Positions 47,681-58,440 of a DNA stretch of 64,000 nt are shown here, piece after piece; within the stretch, counting starts at the first letter, position 1; the number at the start of each line of letters is the position of its first letter. Source of the DNA: Acinetobacter higginsii (GTDB taxonomy: Bacteria > Pseudomonadota > Gammaproteobacteria > Pseudomonadales > Moraxellaceae). The notes below the pieces were generated by a model. The model was not told the origin of the DNA. It ran no database searches and saw nothing but the letters and a program-made list of their open reading frames with translations. The translations under genes were made by a program, and so were the position numbers. The stretch spans positions 372,001 through 436,000 of the forward strand of contig NZ_KB850072.1 in the NCBI RefSeq assembly GCF_000369525.1. Reading direction: 5' to 3'.

Positions 47681-48394
47681 TTAGAAATTACACATTGAAC
47701 TATTACGGGTCAAGTCAGGTCCCCATGTCCGATAGCCTTGAGTATCGATATGGATTTGACCAGAACTATATAAACCAATGCCTAAATCTAGGCTTTGACC
47801 ATGCTGGGCCCAGAACTGACATAGCTTAAACTTGGTTTGTTCAATATAGGCATAGTCTTGCGGTTGAGGATATTCAGGTCCAATACGAAAATCGATGGCT
47901 GAATTGAATAAGTGTTTCGACGAGCCAGCACCACCTGCACATTGATTGAGTGGCAAGTCTCGATAGACAGAAGTCACCTCAAAATCGGTCAAGATTTTGG
48001 CTGCAATTAAGTATTTAAAGACACGTAAGGTCGAAAGGGAGTTGTTCCACAATTCACGGTTAGGCACCATATATTCAGTACGACCGCATTTTTGCCAGTC
48101 CCGAGCAGTACGTAATAATTCAAAACTTGGAATAATATGTGCCACATTATTACGGGTTAGAAATTGTTCATATTCTCGAACACGTGCATAGTTTTCACCT
48201 TGATTCAGCCATTGGCGATAAGAGGCAGGTTCAACTTTGTTTGGGATGGGGCGGGTAAAAGTGACTTGTTCTTGGGGAATGTAAATTCTTTTACCTTGCT
48301 GCTGATTTACTTTTGTCGTTGAGCTGGTACAGCCCGCCATCATCACAGGGATGATAAATAATGATAATAGACCCTGTAATTTATTTCGCATCAT
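47681..48394 (-). CDS. M15-like peptidase lipoprotein
   Basis: The protein of about 237 residues has a lipoprotein signal ending VMMAGC. Its C-terminal half resembles Peptidase_M15_3: SVYRDLPLNQCAGGAGSSKH and NSAIDFRIG supply a His and Asp, and SGQIHIDTQGYRTWG supplies the last His of a zinc site. Such enzymes cut peptidoglycan cross-links (D,D-carboxypeptidase or endopeptidase); the activity is inferred. The start at 48394 is one of two adjacent ATG codons. Confidence 0.8.
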   Translation of the reverse strand: MMRNKLQGLLSLFIIPVMMAGCTSSTTKVNQQQGKRIYIPQEQVTFTRPIPNKVEPASYRQWLNQGENYARVREYEQFLTRNNVAHIIPSFELLRTARDWQKCGRTEYMVPNRELWNNSLSTLRVFKYLIAAKILTDFEVTSVYRDLPLNQCAGGAGSSKHLFNSAIDFRIGPEYPQPQDYAYIEQTKFKLCQFWAQHGQSLDLGIGLYSSGQIHIDTQGYRTWGPDLTRNSSMCNF

Positions 48395-48488
48395 AAAAAG
48401 GCAGTTCAAAATCTGTAGGCGTACTATTTTAATGCAAAATAGCGCATGAATAATGATGTAATTGCAAAGAAATGTGTGGTTCAGGTAT

Positions 48489-48516
48489 AAAAAAGACCAG
48501 TAAAACTGGCCTTTTG
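48489..48516 (-). terminator. terminator after fdxA
   Basis: On the minus strand AAAAGGCCAG and CTGGTCTTTT pair around TTTTA, followed by T residues. Confidence 0.8.
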
Positions 48517-48518
48517 AA

Positions 48519-48848
48519 TTATTTTTCTAAATATTGTAGCTTGTCTGGCTTACCATTCCATTCTTCACGGTCTGCTGGCTGTTCACCAATTTGCGTGATG
48601 TTATTACCCGCCCATTTTTCTGATAATTCAGCATTGAGTTCGATAAAGACTTCTTGACCTTCTGGTAATTCATCTTCAGAGAAAATTGCATTTGCTGGGC
48701 ATTCTGGTTCACATAGAGCACAGTCGATACATTCATCTGGATTGATAACAAGGAAGTTAGGACCTTCGTAGAAACAGTCTACAGGGCAAACTTCAACACA
48801 ATCTTGATATTTACATTTAATACAATTTTCAGTGACAACAAAGGTCAT
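48519..48848 (-). CDS. fdxA: 7Fe ferredoxin
   Basis: The 109-residue ferredoxin has an N-terminal [17 protein letters not shown] cluster region (3Fe-4S) and a [16 protein letters not shown] region (4Fe-4S), with the C-terminal tail usual for FdxA. It is a soluble electron carrier, commonly found near mutS in this group. Confidence 0.95.
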   Translation of the reverse strand: MTFVVTENCIKCKYQDCVEVCPVDCFYEGPNFLVINPDECIDCALCEPECPANAIFSEDELPEGQEVFIELNAELSEKWAGNNITQIGEQPADREEWNGKPDKLQYLEK

Positions 48849-49146
48849 GGCGACAGCTACCTAAAAATACGGTTTTTTGTTTGGAATGAGGTATTGTAGG
48901 CAAAAAAGGGGTAAACAAACAATTGCTTTTATTGATATTGTTTATTTATACATATGAAAAATGAATTAATATATTGATAATAAAGAAAATATTATCGGGT
49001 GCTAAGATTTTTTGACTAAAAAATAAAGTGATGGTCAGCTCAATTGACCTAATCATTGCAACTGAATCTTATTTTTATTCTCAGTTAAAACAGCTAATTA
49101 ACGAGGTTGAGCCATCTTCATGCTTTCATTTCTGCTTGGTTAGCAC

Positions 49147-49713
49147 TTAAAGCGTGTAGAGCAAGTGAATGTCTTCTGGTTCTCGTTCAAACAACTGCTG
49201 ATCAGGTTGTGCTAAAAGTTGGGCACTTTGTTTAAGATAAAAGTCTACAGTGCGCTTACTTGGGGTAGCCGAAATATAGAGTTGTTTTGCATTGAGTTGC
49301 TTTGCAGATGCGATAGCAGCTTGCATCAACTGAGTACCGATACCTAAACCTTGGTGATCGGCATCCACATAAAAATATTGCAGTAACTTTGCTTCAGGAT
49401 AATCAGCAATGTGCTGATTGGAAACGACCTGTACAGCAATCAGTCGATTAGATTCGTCAAATCCACCTACGCATAAAGCTCCTTGTTGATGTAAATTTTT
49501 GAGTAAAGGGGGATCATTTTCCAAATGATAGGCATCCCAATTTTGCTCATCATAAAAACAATCAATTAATTGTAAATTTAAACTCTGCTGTATATACATT
49601 TGAGTGATCAGTTCACGCCGACTAATCTGTTGCCAGATTAAATCAATTTCTGAGTGTTCGAGTGGCTTAAACAGAATATTAATTGTGCTTTCCCTTAGTT
49701 GGATACTGAACAA
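49147..49713 (-). CDS. GNAT-family acetyltransferase
   Basis: The 188-residue protein has a GNAT fold in its C-terminal half: LLQYFYVDADHQGLGIGTQLMQAAIASA contains the acetyl-CoA motif (QGLGIG), and ATPSKRTVDFYLKQ follows. The substrate is unknown. It lies between fdxA and mutS. The 300-base gap on its 3' side (48849-49146) shows no convincing gene. Confidence 0.83.
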   Translation of the reverse strand: MFSIQLRESTINILFKPLEHSEIDLIWQQISRRELITQMYIQQSLNLQLIDCFYDEQNWDAYHLENDPPLLKNLHQQGALCVGGFDESNRLIAVQVVSNQHIADYPEAKLLQYFYVDADHQGLGIGTQLMQAAIASAKQLNAKQLYISATPSKRTVDFYLKQSAQLLAQPDQQLFEREPEDIHLLYTL

Positions 49714-49814
49714 AAATCTATTCAGTCTTTTTAGGTTGAGTGATATCAGTCAAAAATAAACAGAAAATGGTTCTGGAACAAGCTGTAATGATCAACTTGT
49801 TCCAGAAAGTACAT

Positions 49815-52454
49815 TTAAGATTTCAGAGCAGCTTTTAGAGAATAAAGCTGCTCTAATGCCTGACGTGGTGTTAAATCATCGACATCGATTTGATGTAATA
49901 ATTCTAAAGCAGGTGATGGTTTTTCAACCTCAATAACTCGCTCAATGACTTGAGTTTCGATCTCATGTTCAACTGCACTAAACAAATCATTCTGCACGCT
50001 ACTTTGCAAATGTTGATGCTGTTGTTTTTCCAAGATCTTCAAACGTTTTTGTGCTTCTTTAATCACGTTGGCAGGGATACCAGCTAATTTGGCAACCTGT
50101 AAACCATGACTTTGGCTAGCCGGGCCATGTTGAACTTTATGCAGCAAAATCAAATTGCCATTGAGTTCTTGTGCGGTAACATGATAGTTATCAATGCCCG
50201 CTTCACCACCTAATTCTGTTAATTCAAAATAATGTGTTGCGAATAGGCACAGGCATTTCACCCGTTTGGTTAAATCAACCACACATGCCCAGGCCAAAGA
50301 AAGACCGTCATAAGTACTGGTACCACGACCAACCTCATCCATCAGCACTAAAGACTGACTGGTGGCATGGTGCAGGATCTGAGAGGTTTCGGTCATTTCC
50401 ACCATGAAGGTCGATTTACCTGTCGATAAATCATCAGCAGAACCAATACGAGTAAAGATACGGTCAATCGAACCCAGTTTTGCTGATTTAGCTGGTACAA
50501 AACTACCGCAATAGGCAAGCAGACTAATCAAGGCGGTCTGACGCATAAAGGTCGATTTCCCCCCCATGTTTGGTCCTGTAATAATCGCCATACGATGTTG
50601 GCTATCTAGGAAGGTGTCATTTGGGGTGAATGGGGCTTTATTTAAAGCTTCAACAACAGGGTGGCGACCTGCCTGAATTTTGATACTGGTTTCAGGCGTA
50701 TATTCAGGTCTAGCCCAATTGTTGAGTCGAGCTTGATGTGCAAAGTTTGCTAGCACATCAATATAGGCAATTGCAGCACTCATCATCTGTAAATGTGCAA
50801 TATTTTGACGCAATTCATCGAGTAATGATTCAAACAAAAGCTTTTCACGAGCGAGGGCACGTGATTCGCTAGAAAGAACCTTATCTTCAAAACCTTTCAG
50901 TTCAGGTGTGATATAACGCTCTGCATTTTTGAGGGTTTGACGACGAATATAGTCCGCTGGAGCTTGTTCTGCCTGCGCACGGGTGAGTTCAATATAATAA
51001 CCGCTGACACGATTGTATCCGATTTTAAGGGTATTGATCCCAGTACGTTCGCGCTCTTTTATTTCCAAGTCAATCAGGAATTGTCCAGCATGATCACGGA
51101 TTTTACGTAACTCATCCAGTTCATCATCATAACCTTCTGCAATTACATTGCCATCACGTAGTAATACGGGTGGACTTTCAACAATTGCAGCCATCAAATG
51201 TTGATGCAGACTCTTAAAGTCACCAAGCTCTTCATCTAATTGAATTAATAACTTAGATTGCTGGGTCTTTAAAACAGGATCTAAGGCGTGGCGTAGGTAA
51301 GGGATTTGTGCACAAGCTTGACGCAGTTGTACTAAATCTCGTGGACGAGCACTGCCGAGTGCAACACGACTTAGCACACGTTCAATATCGCCAATCTCTT
51401 TTAAAACTAGACGAAGTGGCGATTCATGATAGCCCTTTAACAGTTGTTCGGTTGCATCAAGACGTGCATCTAAAACTGCCGTGTCACGAATAGGCTGCAT
51501 TAACGTGCGGCTTAGTAAGCGTCCACCCATGGCAGTTTGGCAGTCATTAATCAATTGGAACAGCGATGTACCATGATCAAACAACGGTTCAATAATTTCT
51601 AAATTACGACGCGTGATTGGATCAAGTGCAATGAAGTCTGTGCTTTGTTCAATTTGAATTGAACGAATATGGGGTAAAGCTGTTTTTTGGGTTTCTTTCG
51701 CATAGTGAATCAACGCTGCGGCAGCAGCTTTCGCGAGTGGAATCGGATCTAATCCAAACCCAGATAACGTTGAAACACTCAACTGATCGCACAATGTTTT
51801 TTGTGCATTATTCAAATTAAAATCAACGTTTGGACGTTTGGTGATTGGACAGTCCAGATTTTTTTTAATCTGTTCAATAATATTCTTATCAATAAGATCT
51901 TCGTCAATGAGGATTTCGCTTGGCATTAAACGCGCCAGCTCAATTGCAAGTTGCTCTGGTTTATAGTCTTGTTGCTGAACTTTAAAAATACCTGCGCTCA
52001 AGTCGAGCAAAGCAAAACCAATTTGATTTTGTTGAATACACAGTGCGACTAGATTTGACGATTGATAGCTGCCAAGTAAGGCATCATCGGTTAAGGTTCC
52101 TGGCGTTAAAATACGGACAACTTTACGTTCTACAGGACCTTTGCCTGTGACTTCACCGACTTGTTCACAGATCGCGACAGTTCGCCCAGCTTTGACTAAA
52201 CGCGCGAGATAACCTTCTGCTGCATGATAAGGAACGCCAGCCATAGGAATAGGTTGACCACTGGCTTTGCCACGATGAGTCAGGGTAATACCTAAAAGTT
52301 TGGCTGCTAGATGCGCATCTTCAAAGAATAGCTCGTAAAAGTCACCCATACGGTAGAACAGCAATGCATGCTGATAGTCTGTTTTGACTTTGAGATACTG
52401 CTGCATCATCGGCGTATGAGATGAAAGGTCAGCCATGATTTCAGCGCTATTCAT
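49815..52454 (-). CDS. mutS: DNA mismatch repair protein MutS
   Basis: The 879-residue protein binds mismatches. Visible are the N-terminal mismatch-reading motif [11 protein letters not shown] (with the Phe-x-Glu), the connector and lever domains, and the ATPase with Walker [16 protein letters not shown], Walker [19 protein letters not shown] and the [10 protein letters not shown] loop. AAGGA lies before the first ATG, and a second ATG six codons later has no such site. Length is normal and the frame is intact. Confidence 0.97.
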   Translation of the reverse strand: MNSAEIMADLSSHTPMMQQYLKVKTDYQHALLFYRMGDFYELFFEDAHLAAKLLGITLTHRGKASGQPIPMAGVPYHAAEGYLARLVKAGRTVAICEQVGEVTGKGPVERKVVRILTPGTLTDDALLGSYQSSNLVALCIQQNQIGFALLDLSAGIFKVQQQDYKPEQLAIELARLMPSEILIDEDLIDKNIIEQIKKNLDCPITKRPNVDFNLNNAQKTLCDQLSVSTLSGFGLDPIPLAKAAAAALIHYAKETQKTALPHIRSIQIEQSTDFIALDPITRRNLEIIEPLFDHGTSLFQLINDCQTAMGGRLLSRTLMQPIRDTAVLDARLDATEQLLKGYHESPLRLVLKEIGDIERVLSRVALGSARPRDLVQLRQACAQIPYLRHALDPVLKTQQSKLLIQLDEELGDFKSLHQHLMAAIVESPPVLLRDGNVIAEGYDDELDELRKIRDHAGQFLIDLEIKERERTGINTLKIGYNRVSGYYIELTRAQAEQAPADYIRRQTLKNAERYITPELKGFEDKVLSSESRALAREKLLFESLLDELRQNIAHLQMMSAAIAYIDVLANFAHQARLNNWARPEYTPETSIKIQAGRHPVVEALNKAPFTPNDTFLDSQHRMAIITGPNMGGKSTFMRQTALISLLAYCGSFVPAKSAKLGSIDRIFTRIGSADDLSTGKSTFMVEMTETSQILHHATSQSLVLMDEVGRGTSTYDGLSLAWACVVDLTKRVKCLCLFATHYFELTELGGEAGIDNYHVTAQELNGNLILLHKVQHGPASQSHGLQVAKLAGIPANVIKEAQKRLKILEKQQHQHLQSSVQNDLFSAVEHEIETQVIERVIEVEKPSPALELLHQIDVDDLTPRQALEQLYSLKAALKS

Positions 52455-52542
52455 GTATGTTAAATCCTTAAATTTAAATAATAAATAAGTTTAGTTTGAA
52501 CGTTTGGCTGTCTCGCCAATTCTAACAACCACTGTAAAATTC

Positions 52543-52601
52543 GACTTAATTGCCAAGAAAGTATACCTTTGAAAGGCCTTCTTTTCTGTCAAAATTAAGT
52601 C
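52543..52601 (+). promoter_or_regulatory. nested inverted repeats upstream of a small ORF
   Basis: GACTTAATT (52543-52551) and AATTAAGTC (52593-52601) are exact inverted repeats. Inside them lie AGAAAG/CTTTTCT and CCTTT-GA-AAGG, so the RNA could fold as one long arm. It ends 20 bases before the ATG of a 51-residue ORF. The remaining AT-rich parts of the 52455-53120 gap show nothing else. Confidence 0.45.
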
Positions 52602-52621
52602 AACAGGGTATGAGAAATTAA

Positions 52622-52777
52622 ATGACTTCCTCAGTCGCTCATCTTAACAAATTGAGAAAGATTCACAAAAAGGAATCCGCGATGTGTGAAGAAATAAACA
52701 GCAAAAGAATGGTACTCGATGAACTAGAGCAATCGGCCAAGTGTCGCTATAGCATTAAAATTGGTAAGCAAAAATAG
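52622..52777 (+). CDS. candidate 51-residue protein
   Basis: The frame starts MTSSVAHLNKLRKIHKKE and continues MCEEINSKRMVLDELEQS to a basic end YSIKIGKQK. A second in-frame ATG at 52682 has AAGGA 8 bases before it, a better ribosome-binding site, and would give 31 residues. It is soluble and charged, with no known family. It lies alone between mutS and the TerC gene, behind a foldable region. Confidence 0.45.
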   Translation: MTSSVAHLNKLRKIHKKESAMCEEINSKRMVLDELEQSAKCRYSIKIGKQK

Positions 52778-53091
52778 CTTAGATTATTTGCTTAGGTCTC
52801 TTTTAAATCTGAAAAATAATGTCCTTAATTGTTTGGTTTAATGGGTTTTATTGTGAATCTCATTGCTTAAAATATGTAACAAATTATTCAAAATATAATT
52901 AAAATATGAGCTTTAATTCTATATATCATATTGATATTTAATTGATTTGTTCATATTTGTTTAGCTTGTATATGATTTTTAAAAAAATAAACTCAATTCT
53001 GAAAGATTAGGCATAATCAGAGCAACTATTGTCAAAAAGGTTAACATAAATGGATCCCTCGCCGGGTACAAAGTTAAAATACAATTTCATG

Positions 53092-53115
53092 ACTCCTTGT
53101 TTTTATGTAAGGAGT
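53092..53115 (+). promoter_or_regulatory. hairpin that hides the TerC gene's ribosome-binding site
   Basis: ACTCCTT (53092-53098) is the exact complement of AAGGAGT (53109-53115), which holds the Shine-Dalgarno site 6 bases before the ATG at 53121. Pairing would block translation. I cannot find the conserved core of the yybP-ykoY manganese riboswitch ahead of it. Confidence 0.5.
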
Positions 53116-53120
53116 AAATA

Positions 53121-54647
53121 ATGGAATTTTTATTAGATCCAGGGATTTGGGTAGGTTTGCTTACTCTGATCGTTTTAGAGATTGTTTTAGGGATTGATAA
53201 TCTCGTCTTTATTGCCATTTTGGCAGATAAACTTCCTCCTTCCCAACGTGATAAAGCCAGAGTCATTGGTTTATCGCTCGCCTTGATTATGCGCTTGGGC
53301 TTACTGTTCGCCATTTCTTGGTTAGTCACCTTAACCAAACCGCTTATTTTTATTTTTGACTGGTCTTTTTCGGGCCGAGATCTGATTCTTTTATTCGGTG
53401 GTTTATTCTTACTGTATAAAGCGGTAAGTGAATTACATGAACGGATGGAAGGCAAAGCAGAAGTCAAAATTACCACCAATGTGGTCTATGCAAGCTTTAC
53501 TGCAGTTGTCGCCCAGATTGTGGTATTGGATGCCGTATTCTCATTAGACTCGGTGATTACCGCCATTGGTATGGTGGATAATATCTACGTCATGATGGTG
53601 GCAATGGTTGTGGCCATGTTGGTGATGTTGCTGGCTTCTAAACCCTTAACAGAGTTCGTCAATCGACATCCAACCGTTATCATTCTCTGCTTAAGTTTCT
53701 TACTGTTAATTGGTATTAGCTTGATTGCTGAAGGCTTTGGTTTCCATATTCCTAAAGGCTATATCTACTCGGGTATTGGTGTTGCGATTGTGATTGAGGC
53801 ATTCAACCAGTTTACGCAACGTAACCGTTCAAAGCATGAGTCGAAGATTCCGCTACGTAATCGAACTGCGGATACGATTTTAAAGCTTATGGGTGGCAAG
53901 GCCGAAACCACTGCGACCAATCCGCTGCAACATTTGCAAGCACAACAAACATTTGATGACCAAGAACGTTATATGATCGGGGGCGTATTAACACTGGCAG
54001 AACGATCTGTGGCTTCAATTATGACGCCACGTAGTCAAATTTCTTGGATTAACATCAACGAAACGCCTGAAAAAATACGCGAACAGATTTTATCTGTACC
54101 GCATAGTTTATTTCCTGTATGTCGTGGCAGTTTGGATAAAGTATTAAGTGTGGTTCGCGCCAAGGAAATCTTGGATGTACTGGATGATGAAGCGCAATTA
54201 AAATCTTTGATCAAAGCACAACGTCCGATCTTTATTTTTGAAAAAATGAAAGTGATTGATGTGATCAATACATTGCGGACTTCTAAAGGCTCATTGGTAC
54301 TGGTTAATGATGAATTTGGAAATGTGCAGGGATTAATTTCACCGTTGGATGTTTTTGAAGCCATTGCCGGTGAGTTTCCAGATGCAGATGAGCAGCTTGA
54401 TTTGATTCAAGTTGATCAACGTACTTGGAAAGCTGCAGGCACGTTAGATTTGTATCAACTTGAATTACAGTTAGGCGTCGATTTAGTCGATGAAGAGACC
54501 GCTTATATTACCGTGTCGGGACTTATTCTCGATAAAAGTAACGGCCTAGTGGAAGTTGGCTCAATGCTGGACTATCAAGACTTACAATTTGAAGTGGTCG
54601 AGATGGAGAGCAATCGGATTAAAACGGTAATGATTCGATTAAAGTAA
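53121..54647 (+). CDS. TerC-family membrane protein with CBS and CorC domains
   Basis: The 508-residue protein has a TerC membrane domain (about 1-230: [21 protein letters not shown] and [18 protein letters not shown], with conserved acidic residues in the membrane), a CBS pair (about 290-405) and a CorC_HlyC domain (about 425-508). It resembles E. coli YoaE/YegH. TerC relatives export manganese or metallate proteins, so a metal-homeostasis role is likely but unproven here. Confidence 0.9.
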   Translation: MEFLLDPGIWVGLLTLIVLEIVLGIDNLVFIAILADKLPPSQRDKARVIGLSLALIMRLGLLFAISWLVTLTKPLIFIFDWSFSGRDLILLFGGLFLLYKAVSELHERMEGKAEVKITTNVVYASFTAVVAQIVVLDAVFSLDSVITAIGMVDNIYVMMVAMVVAMLVMLLASKPLTEFVNRHPTVIILCLSFLLLIGISLIAEGFGFHIPKGYIYSGIGVAIVIEAFNQFTQRNRSKHESKIPLRNRTADTILKLMGGKAETTATNPLQHLQAQQTFDDQERYMIGGVLTLAERSVASIMTPRSQISWININETPEKIREQILSVPHSLFPVCRGSLDKVLSVVRAKEILDVLDDEAQLKSLIKAQRPIFIFEKMKVIDVINTLRTSKGSLVLVNDEFGNVQGLISPLDVFEAIAGEFPDADEQLDLIQVDQRTWKAAGTLDLYQLELQLGVDLVDEETAYITVSGLILDKSNGLVEVGSMLDYQDLQFEVVEMESNRIKTVMIRLK

Positions 54648-54716
54648 ATCATCTTGCTAAAAGCAGCGTTCAGGGTTTGATAAAATTTTGAACTTGAATA
54701 TAAAAGTTTGAATCAG

Positions 54717-54753
54717 GGGAGTAGTTTGTGATCAACAGACTGCTCCTTTTTTA
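54717..54753 (+). terminator. terminator after the TerC gene
   Basis: GGAGTAGTTTGT and ACAGACTGCTCC pair around GATCA and a T run follows. Confidence 0.87.
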
Positions 54754-54843
54754 AATGTACAATAAGTAAAAAAGTAAACATATGCGCCTTTAAGCCGCTA
54801 TGATTGATCCTGATAATGACAGTCTTAAATTGGACACTTAAAA

Positions 54844-55788
54844 ATGAAAAAAATCATCTTGGCATGTTCTATTTTGCTGCAAATACCGACCTATAGCCTA
54901 GCTAATGATTCAACAGGCTATGTGGGAACGGGCGGAGTGGCCTATCTTAAAAATGAGCATGTTGCGATGCAAAGTGAAGACTTATTTATTAGCAAAAAAC
55001 TGATTAAAGTGAATTATCTTTATAAAAACTTAAGCAATAAAGATGTGACGGAAACCATTTTGTTTCCCTTACCACGTATCGATAACTTCTTTGAAGCGGA
55101 TTTTGCCCATACCGAAGCATTGCTAAAAAGCTTTAAAATTATTGTTGATGGTCAAAATATTCAGCCAGAAATGCATGTGCGTACTTTTATCCAAAAGGAT
55201 GAAAAGTCGCCGTTGATTGATGCAACAGATCTATTTAAACAATGTGGTTTTAGTCAAACCGACATGCTTAATCCTTGGATGCGTAACAATGATGACGATC
55301 GCTATTTTGTCGATAAATTAAAGCAATGTAAGCAGCCACAAATGCAGAAGATATTGGCGAACTTTAAAAAAGATGATGAAATTCCATGGTCGTCTCAAGT
55401 GATTTATAGTTGGAAGCAAACCTTTAAAGCCAATGCTCTGACCAAAATTCAGCATCAATATCAACCTTTGGTGGGTGGCGCGGTTGCTCTATATCCTGAT
55501 GAATATAATCAAAACTTTTGTATGGATGCGCAATTTAAACAGGGCTTAAAAAAAGCCAAAGCAGAGAATTCACCGTTTAATGCTTTAAGCTATATTCTGA
55601 CCACGGGGGCAAACTGGGCTAAACCGATTGAAAATTTTAAATTGACGATTGAGCGTGATAAGAATGAATTGGTCTCATTTTGTTGGAATGGCAAAGTCGA
55701 AAAAATTAGTCCAACGCAATTTCAGATGACCAAGCGCAACTTCGTTCCCAAACAGGATTTAGATATCATCTTTGTGAGTGTGAAATAA
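54844..55788 (+). CDS. DUF4424 family secreted protein
   Basis: The 314-residue protein has a signal peptide (MKKIILACSILLQIPTYSLA) followed by NDSTGYVGTGGVAYLKNEHVAMQSEDLFIS, the start usual for DUF4424, and VNYLYKNLSNKDVTETILFPLP. It is presumably periplasmic. The function of this family is not known to me. It lies upstream of the mum-type cluster but is separated by about 100 bases. Confidence 0.78.
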   Translation: MKKIILACSILLQIPTYSLANDSTGYVGTGGVAYLKNEHVAMQSEDLFISKKLIKVNYLYKNLSNKDVTETILFPLPRIDNFFEADFAHTEALLKSFKIIVDGQNIQPEMHVRTFIQKDEKSPLIDATDLFKQCGFSQTDMLNPWMRNNDDDRYFVDKLKQCKQPQMQKILANFKKDDEIPWSSQVIYSWKQTFKANALTKIQHQYQPLVGGAVALYPDEYNQNFCMDAQFKQGLKKAKAENSPFNALSYILTTGANWAKPIENFKLTIERDKNELVSFCWNGKVEKISPTQFQMTKRNFVPKQDLDIIFVSVK

Positions 55789-55894
55789 GTCGGTTTGCAA
55801 ATGACTGCAACAAAAATCAATAAATAGGTAGCTTAATCAGGCGGATCACTCCCATACTATATAGTGAGAAAAGGATAGCGAGCTTTGGTTTAAA

Positions 55895-56806
55895 GTGAAT
55901 TTAAAGAATCTAGAAGCATTTTACTGGGTGGTGACGCTGAATAGTTTTAATAAGGCAGCGACAAAATTACAAACTACTCAGCCAGCGGTATCACAGAAAA
56001 TCACCGCGATTGAAAATGACCTTGGATTTAAAGTTTTAGATCGAAGTTTTCGCCAACTGAAACCGACGCACAAGGGGATGACCTTATTTAAATATGCTGA
56101 AAAGTTGATGCGTTTAGAAACAGAACTGATCGCAGAATTAACTGAAAATCAGCATTTGACTGGCACAATTCGTTTGGGCGTTTCGGAAACCATTGTCTAC
56201 ACATGGTTGGTGGAATATATCGAGAAAGTTCAGCAAGAATTCCCTAAAGTTTCTGTAGAAATCGTGGTTGATCTAACCCCAAATTTACAAGAAGGCGTCC
56301 GCACAGGTGATCTCGATATGGCCTTTTTACTCGGACCAACGCTGGCTTTTGAATGTATTGAACAGGCACTGTGTGATTTTGAACTTAGCTTCTTGGCTTC
56401 ACCTTCATTTAAAGGAGGGATTGCTCAAATGTCATTTAAGACATTAATGTCTCATACCATTTTGACCTATCCAAAAATTACCTACCCCTATAAAGAGCTG
56501 AAAGCCAAAATGAAGGAACAAGGACTGGATGAGCCGCTTTCGATCACCAGTTATTCTTTGGCAACCTTATTACGTCTTGCCGAGCAAGGCTTGGGGATCG
56601 CTGTGGTGCCGACTTTAACCGCTTTAAAAGAAATTACCGATGGCCGATTAGAAATATTAAATACGCCAATCAAGTTAAAGACCTTTCACTTTACCTCGAT
56701 TTATATTCAAGGCAATGATGCTGCATTGAAAGAAAAATTAACCGATGTCGCCGTGATGGTTTCTGAGAGCGCGATGAAAAGCTTGAATGAGAAAATAAAA
56801 ATTTGA
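55895..56806 (+). CDS. mumR: LysR regulator of the mum-type cluster
   Basis: The 303-residue regulator has an N-terminal winged helix-turn-helix (NSFNKAATKLQTTQPAVSQKI) and an effector-binding domain. It starts with GTG. It is encoded upstream of, and in the same direction as, the NRAMP - LamB/YcsF - DUF1445 - PxpBC - carboxylase genes. I recognise this order as the mum locus of A. baumannii (mumRTLUHC), where the cluster responds to manganese limitation; the name is given from that synteny. Confidence 0.8.
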   Translation: MNLKNLEAFYWVVTLNSFNKAATKLQTTQPAVSQKITAIENDLGFKVLDRSFRQLKPTHKGMTLFKYAEKLMRLETELIAELTENQHLTGTIRLGVSETIVYTWLVEYIEKVQQEFPKVSVEIVVDLTPNLQEGVRTGDLDMAFLLGPTLAFECIEQALCDFELSFLASPSFKGGIAQMSFKTLMSHTILTYPKITYPYKELKAKMKEQGLDEPLSITSYSLATLLRLAEQGLGIAVVPTLTALKEITDGRLEILNTPIKLKTFHFTSIYIQGNDAALKEKLTDVAVMVSESAMKSLNEKIKI

Positions 56807-56896
56807 GGTACTTAAAGTAAGCTTCTGTAAGAGCCGTGTATGTGGGAATCCAACAGCTGCTGAGTTAAAAAATTATAAAAGCAGCTTATCAGGAGT

Positions 56897-56913
56897 GATA
56901 AGTAAAATTTATC
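56897..56913. promoter_or_regulatory. candidate LysR operator
   Basis: GATAA-N7-TTATC is a perfect inverted repeat and contains the T-N11-A pattern of LysR sites. It overlaps a second repeat, CTTATCA-GGAG-TGATAAG (56885-56902). It lies in the 366-base gap between mumR and mumT, which holds no gene. Confidence 0.5.
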
Positions 56914-57172
56914 TTCGAACTAATCATAAATAAAAAGTAATTAAATTCAATGGATTGGTTATAATTTTATATCTAAAAAGTCGTATTGTTCAGTTGGCTT
57001 GCATATGTTTTTATTTGAACGAGAAGATTTGATTACCCATCGCTGAGTGGGAGAACAGGGAATCTTTGTGATTTAAAAAGGGTTAAAGAAGATCGTTTAT
57101 AAACAAAATGATGCTCTTGGATCAAGTCAAAAATCGCGTTATTGAGCTCAAATGGATGAGGAACGCATCAAT

Positions 57173-58405
57173 ATGTCTTTACTGAAATCTTCTTTGCTAT
57201 CAGATCGCCAATGGGCCATTGTCGCCTCGATCTTTATGATGGCAACCTCTGCCATGGGACCCGGGTTTTTAACCCAAACTGCTGTATTTACAGTGAAACT
57301 AGGGGCTGCATTTGGTTTTGCCATTTTAGTTTCAATTTTGATTGATTATGTGGTACAGCAGAATATTTGGCGTGTAGTGACACTGACGCAAATGCGTGCA
57401 TCCGATATTGCCAATAAGGCCTTACCAGGCAGTGGCTATTTACTTGCATTTCTGGTGATTCTAGGCGGTTTCTTCTTTAGTATCGGAAATATTGCAGGTG
57501 CTGCATTAGGTTTGAATGCATTGTTTGGTCTGGATATCAAATGGGGCGGTATCCTCAGTGGTGCATTGGCGATTTTGATTTTCGCTTCCAGAAAAGCCAC
57601 GCTTGCGATGGATAAAAGCATGATCGTATTGGGATTGTTGAAAATCATCCTGATCATCATTGTGGCTGTGATTGTGATGCCGCCTGTTGGACAAGCGGTA
57701 CAGCAAACCTTTGCGCCAGATCAGATTGACTTTGCCATTATTACCACCATTGTTGGTGGCACGGTGGGGGGCTATATCTGCTATGCAGGCGCGCATCGTC
57801 TACTCGATAAAGGTGCAGTTGGCCCTGAAAATATTGATGAAGTAGCAAAAGCTGCGACCAAGGGCATTGTCGTGGTTGGGATCATGCGCTATGTCTTATT
57901 TTTAGCCTTCTTGGGTGTGGTGGTGAGCGGTGCAAGCATAGATCTCGCTAGTCATAATGCCAATCCAGCGGCACAAGCATTCCAGTATGCTGCGGGCACA
58001 TTTGGTTATAAATTATTTGGCCTGATCTTTTGGGCAGCGGGTATTAGTAGCACCATTGGTGCAGCCTATACCTCGGTTTCATTCTTTAGTGCATTTAAAA
58101 AGAATTTAACCCCAAAACAAAGCAACTATACCACCATCACTTTTATTGCCTTAGCCTTATTACTCTATGTGGTATTGGGGGCAACGCCAGCAGGTCTACT
58201 CATTTTTGTCGGTGGTTTTAATGGTTTAGTGTTGCCGATTGGCCTTACAATTTTTGTGTATGTTGCAGCTTGCCGTAGAGACTTGATGGGCAATTATAAT
58301 TATCCAAAATGGTTAATTGTTTTAGGTGCACTCACCTGTGTATTGACGTGGTGGATGGGCTATATGTCATTTACGACCGTGTTTAACTATTTGACCAAAC
58401 TTTAA
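57173..58405 (+). CDS. mumT: NRAMP-family metal transporter
   Basis: The 410-residue protein has about eleven membrane helices and belongs to the NRAMP-like group. It opens with [23 protein letters not shown], in the place of the first metal-binding helix (usually DPGN), so the canonical Asp and Asn ligands are changed; the typical NRAMP helix 6 MPH motif is also not obvious. In A. baumannii the homolog is described as a manganese importer; YcsG-like members next to PxpABC are also proposed to carry the pathway substrate. The start at 57173 has AGGA before it. Confidence 0.83.
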   Translation: MSLLKSSLLSDRQWAIVASIFMMATSAMGPGFLTQTAVFTVKLGAAFGFAILVSILIDYVVQQNIWRVVTLTQMRASDIANKALPGSGYLLAFLVILGGFFFSIGNIAGAALGLNALFGLDIKWGGILSGALAILIFASRKATLAMDKSMIVLGLLKIILIIIVAVIVMPPVGQAVQQTFAPDQIDFAIITTIVGGTVGGYICYAGAHRLLDKGAVGPENIDEVAKAATKGIVVVGIMRYVLFLAFLGVVVSGASIDLASHNANPAAQAFQYAAGTFGYKLFGLIFWAAGISSTIGAAYTSVSFFSAFKKNLTPKQSNYTTITFIALALLLYVVLGATPAGLLIFVGGFNGLVLPIGLTIFVYVAACRRDLMGNYNYPKWLIVLGALTCVLTWWMGYMSFTTVFNYLTKL

Positions 58406-58440
58406 GCCAGATAATCGTACAGCGAAAAAGGAATGATGCC

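Noticed and set aside
49031..49150. A 39-codon plus-strand ORF starting MVSSIDLIIATESYFYSQL.
   Set aside because: No clear ribosome-binding site, no promoter, and its stop overlaps the GNAT gene from the other strand. Too weak to call.
53041..53120. A yybP-ykoY manganese riboswitch ahead of the TerC gene.
   Set aside because: The conserved GGGGAGUAG-type core and paired arms are not visible; only the hairpin over the ribosome-binding site is.
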